25,712 nucleotides of DNA from Mesotaenium endlicherianum (Eukaryota; Streptophyta; Zygnematophyceae; Zygnematales; Mesotaeniaceae), in assembly GCA_009602735.1 (NCBI GenBank), contig WELA01005162.1:304596-330307 (forward strand), given 5' to 3'. Position numbers and translations under genes: made by a program. The notes below the pieces were generated by a model, which worked only from the letters and a program-made list of their open reading frames with translations, was not told the DNA's origin and did not search any database. Positions 1-10,690 of this stretch are shown here, in pieces; the first letter of the stretch is position 1, and every line of letters begins with the position of its first letter.

Positions 1-860
1 GGGGGGGGAGAAGGGTGGGCTCTGCCGTTGCTTGGGCTTCGGCCGAAAGGGATAGGAATGGAGGAAGGGAGGGCCTTTTGGTCTCAAGAGTTCACTTCTT
101 TGTTGGACCCAGAGCCTCCGCAACCAGGAGGGGGGCTGGAAGGTGTGTTTCTCTGTGTGTGTGTGTGTGTGCGTGTGTCACAACAGCTGTCACCGCCGCT
201 GCTGCTCCCGAACTGCTGCGGAGCTGCTGCGGGTGGGCTCAAGGGGGTCCTGGTTGAGTTGGACGTAGTCAGCCCGGGACTTTCTTCCCTGCCTTCACAC
301 TCTGCACTCTCTTCCCCTCCCCTCTCGTCTGCAACTTGACCGAGACCTTTCTGTCCCACACCCACTGGCAATCTGTCCCTCAGTCCCAGCCCTGGTCCGC
401 AAGCGCGTTGGCGCGCGCCCTCAAGCAGAGCAAGTGCATGCTCCATCTGGAGGGCGACAGAGGATGGGAAGTGGCCCCGTGCCTGGTGGGCTTACCCTCC
501 CTCCTGTCAGACCACCGTCACCACCACTACCACCACTGCTGCTGCTGCTTCTGCTGGCAGCAAGCATCCATGCACTTGCGGTCACAGCTGCCTCCGGTTT
601 GTGTGTCCCCCCCTTCTGTTCTGTCCTCTCCTGCTGCTGCATGTATGAAGGGCCCTAGCCATCTTCAGCATCACACTGTTGCTCTCTTCAGAGTACCTAC
701 AACACATACGCGCACACACACACACACACACACACAGTCATCTACGCCCCCACCCCCCCCCTCTTTCTTTCTCTCTCCCACCCACCTCACCCTGCCNCCC
801 TGCGACTCGCCCACTTCTGTGCGCTCACTCCCCCCCGTCACTCCTGCCTTCTCGTCGCAG
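1..860 (+). other. Intron upstream of the PRP22 last exon
   Basis: No coding segment of the PRP22 family could be recognised here, although the exon before the last one should precede it on this strand. The stretch holds a GT microsatellite at about 155-178, a CA microsatellite of 12 units at 713-736, and a long C/T-rich tract (about 740-859) ending in the 3' splice site cgtcgcag at 853-860. A single undetermined base sits at 797 in C-rich sequence. The stretch is most simply the 3' part of an intron. Open frames across it are rich in Ser, Pro and Ala and look like chance frames in biased sequence. Confidence 0.7.
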
Positions 861-1254
861 GTACAAGCTGGACATCGTAACGGCGGGTCGCAACTTCATG
901 AAGATCCGCAAGGCCATCACGAGCGGCTTCTTCTTCCACGCGGCGCGCAAGGACCCGCAGGAGGGCTACCGCACGCTCGTCGAGAACCAGCCCGTGTACA
1001 TCCACCCGAGCAGCGCGCTGTTCCAGCGGCAGCCCGACTGGGTCATCTACCACGAGCTGGTGATGACTACCAAGGAGTACATGCGAGAGTGCACGCTCAT
1101 CGACCCCAAGTGGCTCGTCGAGCTCGCGCCGCGCTTCTTCCGCGCCGCCGACCCCACCAAGATGAGCAAGCGCAAGCGGCAGGAGCGCATCGAGCCGCTG
1201 TACGACCGCTACCACGAGCCCAACTCGTGGCGCCTCAGCAAGCGCCGCGGCTAA
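861..1254 (+). CDS. PRP22: PRP22/DHX8-type DEAH-box splicing helicase, last exon
   Basis: This exon encodes the C-terminal 130 residues of a pre-mRNA splicing ATP-dependent RNA helicase of the PRP22/DHX8 family, which releases spliced mRNA from the spliceosome in the nucleus. The 3' splice site gtcgcag|G precedes it, and the first base completes a split codon (phase 2). The translation starts [12 protein letters not shown] and runs through the OB-fold domain, with segments such as [40 protein letters not shown] and [19 protein letters not shown]. It ends at WRLSKRRG followed by TAA at 1252-1254. The tail with its SKRRG end is nearly invariant in plant and animal PRP22, which makes the assignment firm and separates it from PRP2, PRP16 and PRP43. 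The ATPase motifs lie to the left, outside the window. The exon is GC-rich, so it has long antisense frames that are not genes. Confidence 0.93.
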
Positions 1255-1369
1255 GCTGCTGCTGCTGTACCACCACTGCCACCGCCCGCCGCCCTCGCCC
1301 GCCGGGGCCACGCCCCCCCGCGCCCCCCCCCGTGCCCACGCGCCCGTCCACCCTGCGCCCATACGCCCA

Positions 1370-1640
1370 CACTCACGCCCACGCGCAGGCCCATGTGCAG
1401 GCCCACGCGCATGGCCAGGCCCAGGTTCAGGCCTAGTTTCAGGTCTAGGGCTATGGCTTTCGCGACTTCTAGGGCTAGGGGTGGGGCTAGGGTGCCCAGG
1501 GGTGGGGCTGCAGCGAGGGTGCCCAGGGTTAGGGCTAAGGTGCTCAGGGGTAGAGCTAAGGCTGGGGCAGCCAAGGCTAGGGCTAGGGTGTGTCCAGGGG
1601 TAGGCCTAGGGTGGCTGAGGGGTAGGCTTCAGAGCTAGCG
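1370..1640. repeat. Degenerate GC-rich repeat array downstream of PRP22
   Basis: The sequence shifts from units like aggcccacgcgc to many imperfect copies of GGGCTAGGG, GGTTAGGGCTAAGG and GTGCCCAGGGGTGGGGCT. The units resemble the plant telomere word TTTAGGG but are too degenerate and irregular to be a telomere. It probably lies in the 3' flank of PRP22. Confidence 0.75.
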
Positions 1641-1704
1641 CTTGGGCTAAATGTTACGGGTGTGGGAAGGGCCGCATTAGGTTCAGCCTTTCATGGTCAG
1701 GCTT

Positions 1705-1738
1705 GGGCTTGCTGGGCTTGCTGGGCTTGCTGGGCTTG
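1705..1738. repeat. Short tandem repeat, 9-bp unit
   Basis: Three exact copies of GGGCTTGCT (1705-1731) are followed by a partial fourth copy ending at 1737. This is a minisatellite just beyond the degenerate array. Confidence 0.9.
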
Positions 1739-1740
1739 GA

Positions 1741-3629
1741 TCAGTCTGGCAGAGCTAGAACTGGCTGGCTGGTAGCTTGCGAGGGTGCGCTTCAGCGGAA
1801 AAAGAGTGCAGGGCTTTGTAGTGGTGGACTGGACGTTTGTGTGAGGACACGGAGGAGCAGATGGGATGGCGACAGAAATGAAGGTTGAGAGGACGGGCCG
1901 GCTTGTTGCTTGTCGCGCATTTGGAGTAGATTAGGATTTGCGGGAATGTTAGGAAGCGTGCTTCTGCGTAGGAGTTGTCGAGGGAGGGATTCACACGCAT
2001 ACACACGCAGGAGGCGGTTATAGTACAATTGCGAAATGTTTAGTGAAGGGGCGTTGCAAGCTCACCAAAGGAGTTGCACAGCTGTCGCAGAGGTGCTGGC
2101 AGGCGTGGAGCAAGCAGGCTACGAGCGCGGCTGCTCCATGCTTGTAACTTCTTGGAACAATTTATGAGAGGTTTGCCGCTTTGACCCGAGCATGTATTTG
2201 GAGCAAATCTTGTATAAGTACAAGCTTTTGCCAGTGAATATATGGGGGACAGTACTTTTGTGTATTTCTTCGTATTTGAGAGCTTGCCATACTACATTAC
2301 TACGAACCTTAGCGTAGAGATTTATTGGAACAACTTTTAGAAAAAGCTCTACAACCAGCCATGTATACAACTAACACCTTGCTGCAGTGGTGATGTACGC
2401 TAGCTTGGCTCTCGACACTGACGTCTTACTGTTCTTAAGCTGGACTGTCCTTGTATTAAGGGTACTCCTCTGAATCTCTCTAGGTTGTGGTTGAGGTTGA
2501 GCACCACATAAAGTACGTATGTAGATCTGTTCATCACTGAAGTTCTCAATTCAACAACATTCTACTCCTATGATGCGCTCGCCTATTTATACACCAAGCG
2601 AATGCCACTTATGACATCTCCAAGAGCTGTGCACCGGATGCTACATTAAGGAAGAGCTGGGCCTGCGAAATGTCGATGAATGCTCCCAAAGAGTTGTGAT
2701 GCCTTGAAGCCACTGCATGAGCTTGATGACAGCTGAAATCTGTCAGAGGCATGCATGCCATCGCATTGCACTAAGAGCAAATACTTCAAGGATGCAACCG
2801 GCATACATGAGCTGCAGGGAGTGCGCGTCAACTCATTAATACCAGTGGTTGTATAGGCAATTGAAATCATGCACATGCAATATGTGCATCTTATAGTGAA
2901 TTTCAACTGTCAAACCTGCTGCACTGTGAATGTGGTCGGAACATACTACGGATCAACCGTTAGCAAACCTGCAACCGAGCTCCTAGCTTGCAGAGACGCT
3001 ATCTAGTTCACTATTGTTCATCACAAAAAGAGGACGACAACTTAGCATGCAGTTACGAAATTGGAGTGACATCTCCATCCAATTTTAGCGTTACAAACAT
3101 GAGCCTTTCAATCATGCAAACCTGCTCGGCGTTTGCACAATTGCAAAAAAGCTGTAAAACGGACAGGTTCTTGTGAAGCAACTTCCTACATTAAACTTAA
3201 ATCTGTAGCAAATCACTTTGCACGGGGGCATCAGGATTCACAAATATTGCCAGTTGTTTGCCGCAAGATGAGAATTCTGGCCACACGAGGCGTGCAAGTC
3301 GTCAATCCTATCTTTGAGCACAGCCTCTGAAAATCCTGGGGCCGACAATCAAGTAGGTGTGCCGATATGTCTTGCGAGGCTTGGCATTGTGGCTTACGAG
3401 TGAAAAATAAGACTAAAAACAATGGTGCATTTTCTGCGGGAAGAATGAACTGTATAGGACAGCCTAAAAGGTGAACACACGAGACAGTATGTATACTTCA
3501 AAATCAGAATGTCCGATAGAAGAGTATACATTCTATACATCTTTTGAATGACATATGTAGCTACGACATGCTTAGGTGGATGTTCACGTTGGCATTTGAC
3601 GTTACTACTTATGAGCGACATATTCCTAA
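1741..3629. other. Intergenic region, no gene seen
   Basis: This is markedly AT-richer than the PRP22 exon. No open frame has recognisable protein sequence, and I saw no tRNA or other RNA gene. It separates the 3' end of PRP22 (+) from the 3' end of the VanY-like gene (-), so the two genes converge on it. Confidence 0.6.
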
Positions 3630-4513
3630 TCATTGCCTCCCGTAGAATGTGAGCGTGCTGTGGTTGTCTCCGACGAAGCGCCAGTGCCAGGGCTCATACA
3701 TCACGCCCTGCGTATTGTCGGGCGGGAACGACATCTCAAAGTGGTACCTGCGCAGAGAAGCAGAGAAGCACCCACAAGCGGAGCAGCACAGGGGCCGAAA
3801 TTGCACACGCGAGCACACAAAGCACACTTGCCGGTCAGCATATAATCCTGCTGGAGTCCCGGTTGCACAAGCGAAGATACTGAACGTGAAGGAGTTTTGG
3901 CACAACTTGCACAACTTTCTCACAACTTTGGCCCGTTGAACGAGGAGCAGCAAGCAGCACCGGCTGAGGTTCCCAGCGGCAATGAACCTGCTGTGCTGAA
4001 ATGACAAGGGGACCCAAGTCTGGATAAGTATCGTACAGCTTCCACCCTTGACGACAGCATATAAGTATATTCTGCAAGCTGATTTAATAATAAATTCCCA
4101 CGCTTACGGGTTTTTGCCAACAACTCAGCCTGGTGTCATAAAGTATATCATGATCTTGTGAATATACATGTATATGAACAAATCAAATACTCTTATGGAC
4201 AAGTAACGATCTTATCATTGACGTCTGGAAGCATATACACATCAGGAAATTGTGAGCTGCAAGAATCCAACAGAAAGCAGCATATCACACCTGTTTGCGT
4301 TTGCTTGAAGCCAATGAAAGGCCGCCGTCTGCTCGAATTCTGCGCAGCCAATGACATGAGGACACATGTCAGTGGCAAAATAGGAAGAGGGAAAGAGTAC
4401 ATTGCACTTCAGGGACCACAGAGCTAGAGGAGTATTTTGCAACTGCACAACCTAGCAGTGTGTCACAATCTGACGCTACAAACCCTCGGCTTGTTTGTAC
4501 AGAGAGCGTCAGC

Positions 4514-4563
<50 letters not shown>

Positions 4564-7500
4564 ATATGTATGAGTTGTCATCACTAAGCTTTCACTAAGA
4601 TACATACGCAGAACGTACTCCCCACACAATACAAGCAAGAAGCTGCAGACGCGCTTACACGCAGCCTATACATACACACATGTCACAGCTATAGACGACT
4701 TACATATCTTGCTATATATCTTACTAACATATATACACAAACATCTAGCCACATGTGTGCACTTACATGCACGCTCACACACACGTACTTCCGCATCGCG
4801 ATGAAACGAGACGCCAAATGTTAGAGAGGAGGGGGAGGCGGCATACCAAACTCGACGTGCGTCTCGACAGAGTCCGCATCACCCACGTCTATGGCATACC
4901 CTGTGTGGTGCTCGCTGTATCCAGGAGGAGCCGACACCTGGCACCCGTCAGTCAGCCAGACAGGAGCCAAGTCAGCCCCAGCCAGCACGCGTGCCAAGAA
5001 CATAGAGCCGAACACTCCCATCTATTTGAACGGTACCGGCAACACCTGCTGCGTTCTACTTGATTCCGCCCGGACGTTGGCCAAAGCGGATATATGGTAC
5101 TTGACAGACGTGTAAACACACAAACACACACTTATACACACCCTCAACAGACAAACACACACACACACACATACACAAGTGAGAGTGAACAGTAATAATT
5201 TCGTGGTGCCACGCATGGATTTGCACACACGCAAAGATCGCGACATGCGGTGCTCCTGCAAGGTGATATTGGGGACAGAAGGCGCAGTCAGCCATGGGCA
5301 GCAGCAATTCTCGAGCTGCAGTACAGTTTTTAGCATACTTCTTTGGTGTACACAAGGCAATTGGTTGTGGTCGATCATGTGCCACATGGCCAGCCAGCAT
5401 AGCCCAGGGTGCCAGGTGGCAGAGGGGACCATGCCAGGGGAGGCTGACAGTGCAGCTGAGATTGAGTGTGGCGCCGCTTTCATACGTGGTACAGCACGTG
5501 GAAAGCTGACCAGTAATCAGTATAGCAGGCGCAGTCACATGCGAGCTGCATATGCACATACACACGCACGCGCACACGCACACGTGCCCATGCGTGTGAG
5601 CACACACAAACACCAACACAACCGCACACACACACAAACACACACTGTGTACACACACTGAGGCAGGGATAAAGCAAGGGAGACCACAGGAGGGCACACG
5701 GGCAAGTATACTGTGGGACCGGGCGGCTAGAAGAGCAGGGACAGGTGGCTAACCCTGGCGCGCTCTCGGATGGGCTGGTTCCTCTCGGCCTTCACCTCAA
5801 AGAAGAGCGCCTGCTGGTCCTCCACCGATCGGAACCTGCCCCCAAAAAAAAAATGTGATAGCACATCCGCAGGCACACCCGCCCGTATTTGGCACACATG
5901 TGCATCATAAGAAGGCCACGTGGCATCCACCCACATCGGCTTCCACCTCGCCACGACACCAAGCATGACATGAACCGGCAGGGCATGAGACGGCACAAAG
6001 ACAGAGAAAAGACATATCAACTTCGGCAGAAGGCGCGGAACGATGCTGCCGCCGATATATGCAAGCGCCGGACTGCTGCAACCGACAGAGCCGCGAGAGG
6101 AGAGTCTGTCTCAGCCTTCCGCTTTTTCCTACTCCCCGAAACACCTGCCGCTTCCCCCGCCCCTGAACCTTCCACAGGCCAAGTGCGGCACGATGTATGC
6201 CAGGGCCCTTGGCAGCAAGAGAGGCGGGGCCAGGCCAGGTGCTTCCCCCCTCCCTCCCTGCCCCCCACCTTCAACCCTCCACCCGGAACCCCGGCCCCTG
6301 CCAGAGGTGTGGCTGATTGCAGCCACCCATCCCCACCCTTCAGAGGGAGAGGAAGCTCCCGCGACGCTGCTGGCTCTCCACTTCCCAGAAAAGGAACCCA
6401 GTTCTAGGCCCACCTTTGAGGTGACAAGGCGAGAGAGCTCAAGGGGTGGGGGGGGGGGGGAAGGAAGATCCACAGCCCTACTTCGTTCCCAGAACGCTAC
6501 ATCCATGGCTCAAAGGCAGGGCCCCGTCTTTGCTAAGATGCGCTAGCTCCCTTCAGCCTCTCCTTCACGGGACCCAGACCCGAGCCTGGCAGACCCCATC
6601 TCGAAAGTCTTCTCCCCGTATCATCCGGCAGTGCCTTGTCGTAGATTGCTGCCCCAAGAATCTGGTCAGGCCAAGAGCCGGGCCGCCCTGACCGCCACGA
6701 GCAGACCTCGTTGTTGCAAATCGTTGCTAGTCTATGTCGGAACATCGAAACGACCCCTTTGCCCCCCTCCCTCCTCAGCACGCACAACTGGTGCCTCCCT
6801 TCTCACTCCCAATCTGTGCCACTGCTTACTGCCCTTCCTGCTTCTCCTCGTCTGCCCCGACCATGAGCTCTTGCGACCTCATCGACTCCGGCGTGTTTCA
6901 ACACCATCTGTGCAACACACGCCTCACCTCGACGCTCTCTCCTGCCAATCCCATCGACGCTCGACAAGCCCCGTGTTCCCGGGTGTCGCTCTCTTCATAT
7001 TTCGGTGGAAGGTGCAAAAGTGGAGCTCGACTGCTGGATGGACTATTGCCTCAATGATGTAAGTTGTGAAGAACCACTCGGGCACAATCTTGAACATGGG
7101 CGTATCCTATCGTTTGACATTTGCGCAGCTCGAAACGTTCATTTGCCCGTCCTCATGAAAGACGAGCAAATAAGTACGTTCGTGGTCTGCAATCCGTGCC
7201 CGATGCCATTCGACAAATCATGATATGGTTTCCAACAAGCACGTCGCTGCCACCGGGCACTTATTCCTCCCCCTTCACATCGTACTCTTTTGCCTCTCTC
7301 GCCGCTTGTCCATCACATATTCCCTACAAACAGAAAAAAGGGGGGAAAGAGAGCGAGCGAGAGAGAGAGAAAGAGAAAGAAGAGGTACCAACCCTGAAAG
7401 GGGCACGAGAAAGATGCCGTCCCGCCGGGCGGCCGCCTGCATGTGCAGGAATGCGTCAGCAGCAGCTGCTCTCAGCTTCACGCTGTGGGCACCACAGGGA

Positions 7501-8682
7501 CCACACCCACACACACACACCAGCGGATACACGAATTTTGCCCATCAGCTAACGCCTCCCAGCATGCAAAGAGCGAAGGGTCCCCTACCCCCGACTACGA
7601 GCATTTCCCATCACGCCAGCTGTCCTCTGCTGAGGCCCTTTGTCCGATCAGACTCTGCCCGAGTGGAGCTGACCTGGCAATAGCCTCCTCCCTCCTCTGG
7701 CGAGAGGGTGAAACGGTGGAGGCAGACTAGAGTTTGACTGCTGTTGACTTCGTCGACCGCCGTTGACTGCCGTTGACAACCGCCCGCTTGCTGTCCACGG
7801 TCGACATGTGCCATGTCGCCAGCAGTTCGCAGGGGGGCAGACAGGAGTGCCCTAAGTCTTCTGGCCGTGCTTAAACCCCTCGGCACTAACCCCGACATGC
7901 AGGAGGTACACTATTGAGAAAGGCTCGTGCGGTGTGCCGAAGACACACAACTCGAGTGCGGAATGCAGAGTGCCACTGACATGCAGGTTTGAAATGCTTG
8001 TTTGATCACACAGTATCCGACGCCTTCTTCATTCTGGGTATTGAGATCGGGATACGGGGAGAAGGTCAAGGCAGAGGCAAAGGCAGCGGCAACAGCAGCA
8101 GAGGCAGAGAGGCAAAGGAGGACGCAGAAGTAGCGGCAACGTAGGAAGTGACAGACCTGCCATCGCCCAGCACAGGTTTCAGCTCGCTCAAGGGGGCCTC
8201 CTCCACTCTGTAGTGCCCCAGAAGCTGCCATGTGGCACGCACACGTGCACAAACACACAGTCTCACACACATACAAGCGGGCATGCGTGCCTCTGTGAGT
8301 TGCCAAGAGCGAAGTGTGGGGGGGTGAGTAGGCGGGTGAGGTGCCCATCGGTGGGAAGGATACAACGCGCACAAACTTTGCATCCATGGCTGAGCTCCCA
8401 CCGGCCACGCCAGCGAGGCATCGACACAGTGACGTGACAGCTGTGCACCTATCCTACACGCGGCAAAGAAGTATCACCACACAAAACGAGTCGAGAAGAA
8501 GGGTCGCGGCAGCGACAATGCAAGGGTAACAGAGTTGAAGAAAACGCGTGTGAGCAGTAAACCGGCGAATATACCTGGTCGCGCCTGTCCTCCCTTGACG
8601 CGCTCGACGTGCCGGCGAAGGAGGCCTCGCCGACGGAGGTGGTGGTGGGAGCCAGGGCGTAGGAGGACGTTGCCGGCAGGCT
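3630..8682 (-). CDS. VanY-like D-alanyl-D-alanine carboxypeptidase (peptidase M15B)
   Basis: The gene encodes a zinc peptidase that removes the terminal D-Ala from peptidoglycan stem peptides. Exons, in minus-strand order: 8682-8575 (acceptor uncertain), 8224-8157, 7482-7393, 5835-5754, 4937-4847, 4339-4291 and 3747-3630 (TGA at 3630-3632). From 8224 on, the exons join with matching phases into a 165-residue domain of normal family length. Counting from LLGHYRVEEAP, GFRS with the substrate-binding Arg is at 53-56. The motif SxHxxGxAxD appears as SEHHTGYAID at 88-97, with zinc ligands His90 and Asp97. EPWHW at 145-149 supplies the catalytic Glu145 and zinc ligand His148. No key residue is missing. 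The domain looks cyanobacterial, so a role on plastid-derived peptidoglycan is likely but inferred. Six introns rule out bacterial contamination. The first exon (SLPATSS to REDRRDQ) is Ser/Thr/Ala-rich, and its start depends on using an AGAG acceptor rather than the adjacent CAG, which would shift the frame. Confidence 0.9.
4518..4560. repeat. GT dinucleotide microsatellite
   Basis: About 21 uninterrupted GT units. It lies in the VanY-like gene intron between the exons at 4937-4847 and 4339-4291, so it reads as CA on the transcript. Confidence 0.97.
5115..5176. repeat. CA-rich imperfect microsatellite
   Basis: Runs of CACA interrupted by other short words, inside the VanY-like gene intron between 5754 and 4937. 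A second CA-rich block follows at about 5549-5658 in the same intron. On the transcript these are UG-rich. Confidence 0.85.
5549..5658. repeat. CA/CG-rich imperfect microsatellite
   Basis: Alternating purine-pyrimidine sequence (CACACG, CGCGCACACG and similar) just downstream, on the transcript, of the exon ending at 5754. Such tracts can adopt left-handed DNA; here nothing beyond the sequence pattern is shown. Confidence 0.8.
5836..7392 (-). other. Large intron of the VanY-like gene
   Basis: This 1557-base stretch separates the exon ending LVPLSG from the exon beginning FRSVEDQQ. It starts with gttggt at 7392 and ends with tttttttttgggggcag at 5836-5852. It holds C-rich and G-rich low-complexity sequence (a G run at about 6446-6461 and a GA-rich block near 7340-7382). 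I see no nested gene. Confidence 0.75.
7734..7777 (+). promoter_or_regulatory. Cluster of TTGAC (W-box core) words
   Basis: Four TTGAC words occur within 44 bases (7734, 7744, 7763 and 7773), three of them in near-tandem CGTTGACTGC-like units. TTGAC is the core bound by plant WRKY factors. The cluster is inside a VanY-like gene intron, so it may be only a short degenerate tandem repeat. Confidence 0.4.
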
Positions 8683-8684
8683 CT

Positions 8685-9925
8685 CTGAGCACGTGCCAGG
8701 TGAATAGGGAGAGCGCGCAAGTGCGGGTGTGAGCGGGGACACGTAGGAAGGCAAGGCACGCACATGAGCGAGCCCAAAGGAAGGAGGCAAAAGGGCAGAG
8801 CGCGCAAGTGCGAGGGTGAACGGGGCAGCGGAAAGAAAGGGGCATGTAAGAGCGCGCGAGTGGAAAGGCGGAGCAGGCAAGTGCCAACCCCCGGCCCCTC
8901 ATTTGATGCCAGAAGAGCCGCCTTGCTTCAGCCCTAGTCCATGGCAACAAGTACCCTGTTCCGACGACTGCCATTCGCTTTCAGAAACCCTCTGCCCCCA
9001 CTCACTTTCACCACATTCACCAGCCAAGCCAAACGGCAGCCTTACCCAATCAGATGCAAGCCACCTCAGCTTCTCCCATTCCCCCCCCCAAAAAAGCCCC
9101 CTTTACCCCCCCNGCGTGAGCAGGCGGCAGGATGCACATACCCCTGTGCTTTTTCTAAGAGCCTCTTCACACCAGTCAGAGGTGAGTCAGCATCAGAGTG
9201 TGGCTCTGGCTTGTGGACGGAGTCAACCCTGGTCAACTTTGTGGCGGAGTTTCCCAGACCTAGGTTTGATTTTGGCCCCAGATCCACAGACTCAATTAAG
9301 AGTAGGATGAGAGTAGGAGGGCCACATACGGTGTGGCACTTGTTGGGGCCCTTTCCCGTATCTGCTGACAGCCAGTGCGAGCGCAAACGCGCAAGCGCCA
9401 AGTGTCACTGCTATGCTCCGGCTGCTGGGGAGCATGTCCCCCCCGCCCTTGTCCTTCCTCCCCTGCCTCCGCGTCGCCCTCCTTACAGGCAGCTGGACAA
9501 ACACGGGAACTTTATATTACTACACCATTCAGTATTTCTTTCAATACCACAGGTGATTACTTCGTCTTATTAGTATGTGAGCGATGAAGAAGAAGCTGAA
9601 GGGGGGGTTTTGGGGGGGAAAGGAAGGTTTTGACAGGATGTGACAACTCAAGGGTAGCCATAGAACCCCACGAGTGAACATGCACAAAGCATAATGCACA
9701 TCACAGAGGTCCTGCCGCCACTTGACACATACAGGGCTAGGGTAAGAGTGCAAGTACGTGTGTCCGAACCTCTGATACACACTCGGAAAGAAACAATCAC
9801 GCCTGTCTCTATGATGAAAGTAGCGTCAACGACCCCCCAGCACAGGGCACAGGCACAGGGCACAGGGTACCCGCACTCGTGCTTCAAGAACAAAAGAGAG
9901 GAGCCCCCCCCCCCCGCACACATAC
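8685..9925. other. Presumed first intron of the VanY-like gene
   Basis: Between the candidate 5' exon and the exon at 8682 I could not find another convincing coding segment. The stretch contains C- and G-rich runs and one undetermined base at 9113 next to a C tract. A small missed exon that adjusts the reading phase remains possible. Confidence 0.5.
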
Positions 9926-10402
9926 TTCTTGCTGGTTGGCCCGCGGCCTCCGCTCAGACGGCAGCAGCTCTGGCATGAGGTGGGGCCTGTCAGAGCGCCT
10001 GGTGCTGTTGGGGTTATAGCTCTGCCCCACCCCTGCCCTGGTGCTGCCAGCCTCCCCCTGCATGCTCCTCCCGCTGGGCCCCGGCACTGCGGCAGCAGCG
10101 GCAGGCTCCTGCGCCTCCTCCCCAGCCTCGTACGTGAAACTTCCCTTCTTGGGCCTCCTCTCTGAGAGTAGCCTGTGCTTGGCAGTCTCTGCAGGACTGG
10201 AGGGAAGACTCTCTCCTGACGCGTTGCCCGACGAGTCGGACCTGCTCCTTCTGGAGCTTTGCGAGGAGGCCGGCTCCCCCTGCAGCCAGACCAGGAGTGC
10301 GAGTGAGGCGGCCGTAGGCATAAGCAGCGGGGCTTGCCCTCCCTCGAATCGAGGATCGTCCGACAGCATCCGACAGCAATGCGTGCAAAGCTCGACGCGC
10401 AT
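9926..10402 (-). CDS. Probable 5' exon of the VanY-like gene
   Basis: A minus-strand frame with in-frame ATGs at 10402, 10369 and 10321 runs to a good donor (CAAGAA|gtatgt) at 9926 in phase 0. That phase is compatible with joining either 8682 or 8224. From the third ATG it encodes MPTAASLALLVWLQGEP, a short hydrophobic stretch that could be part of a signal or transit peptide, then about 110 residues rich in Ser, Arg, Ala and Glu with no recognised fold, ending in RPRANQQE. The composition suits a disordered linker before a peptidase domain. An alternative is that the exon begins at the acceptor ctggctgcag|GGGGAG near 10280 and the true start lies elsewhere. I recognise no homology, so the link rests on strand, position and splice phase. 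Confidence 0.45.
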
Positions 10403-10690
10403 GCATGCATAAGCATCACCAGAGATGTGTTTGTCAATGTGTATAGTTGTGCCCTCCGGAAAGTAGAGATGAATAAGCAGATAAACCACGACAGAAGCAC
10501 CCGTGCCTGCAGGTAACTCTCTTTCAGTCTAGAGGGACCAATACATAGCCCCTAACCCTAAATCTCTGCAACCTCTGCTTAGACCCCTGGCCCCTGTGAT
10601 GCATGGAGCTCCGAGGGCTGCGGCCGGCTAAGGGTCCCAAAATTGGCCCCCAGATGAGTGACTAGCTTTGTCGGATCGATCCCCAGGATG

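Noticed and set aside
336..1436. Plus-strand open frame of 366 codons over the PRP22 exon
   Set aside because: It reads the PRP22 exon in the wrong frame and is otherwise His/Pro/Ala-rich repeat sequence; its start is inside an intron.
1430..1640. Telomere-like repeat
   Set aside because: The GGGCTAGGG/GGTTAGGG units are too degenerate and irregular, and genes lie on both sides in the larger context.
3630..8224. Bacterial contamination as the source of the VanY-like sequence
   Set aside because: The domain is split by several GT-AG introns with exactly matching phases and microsatellite-rich intron sequence.
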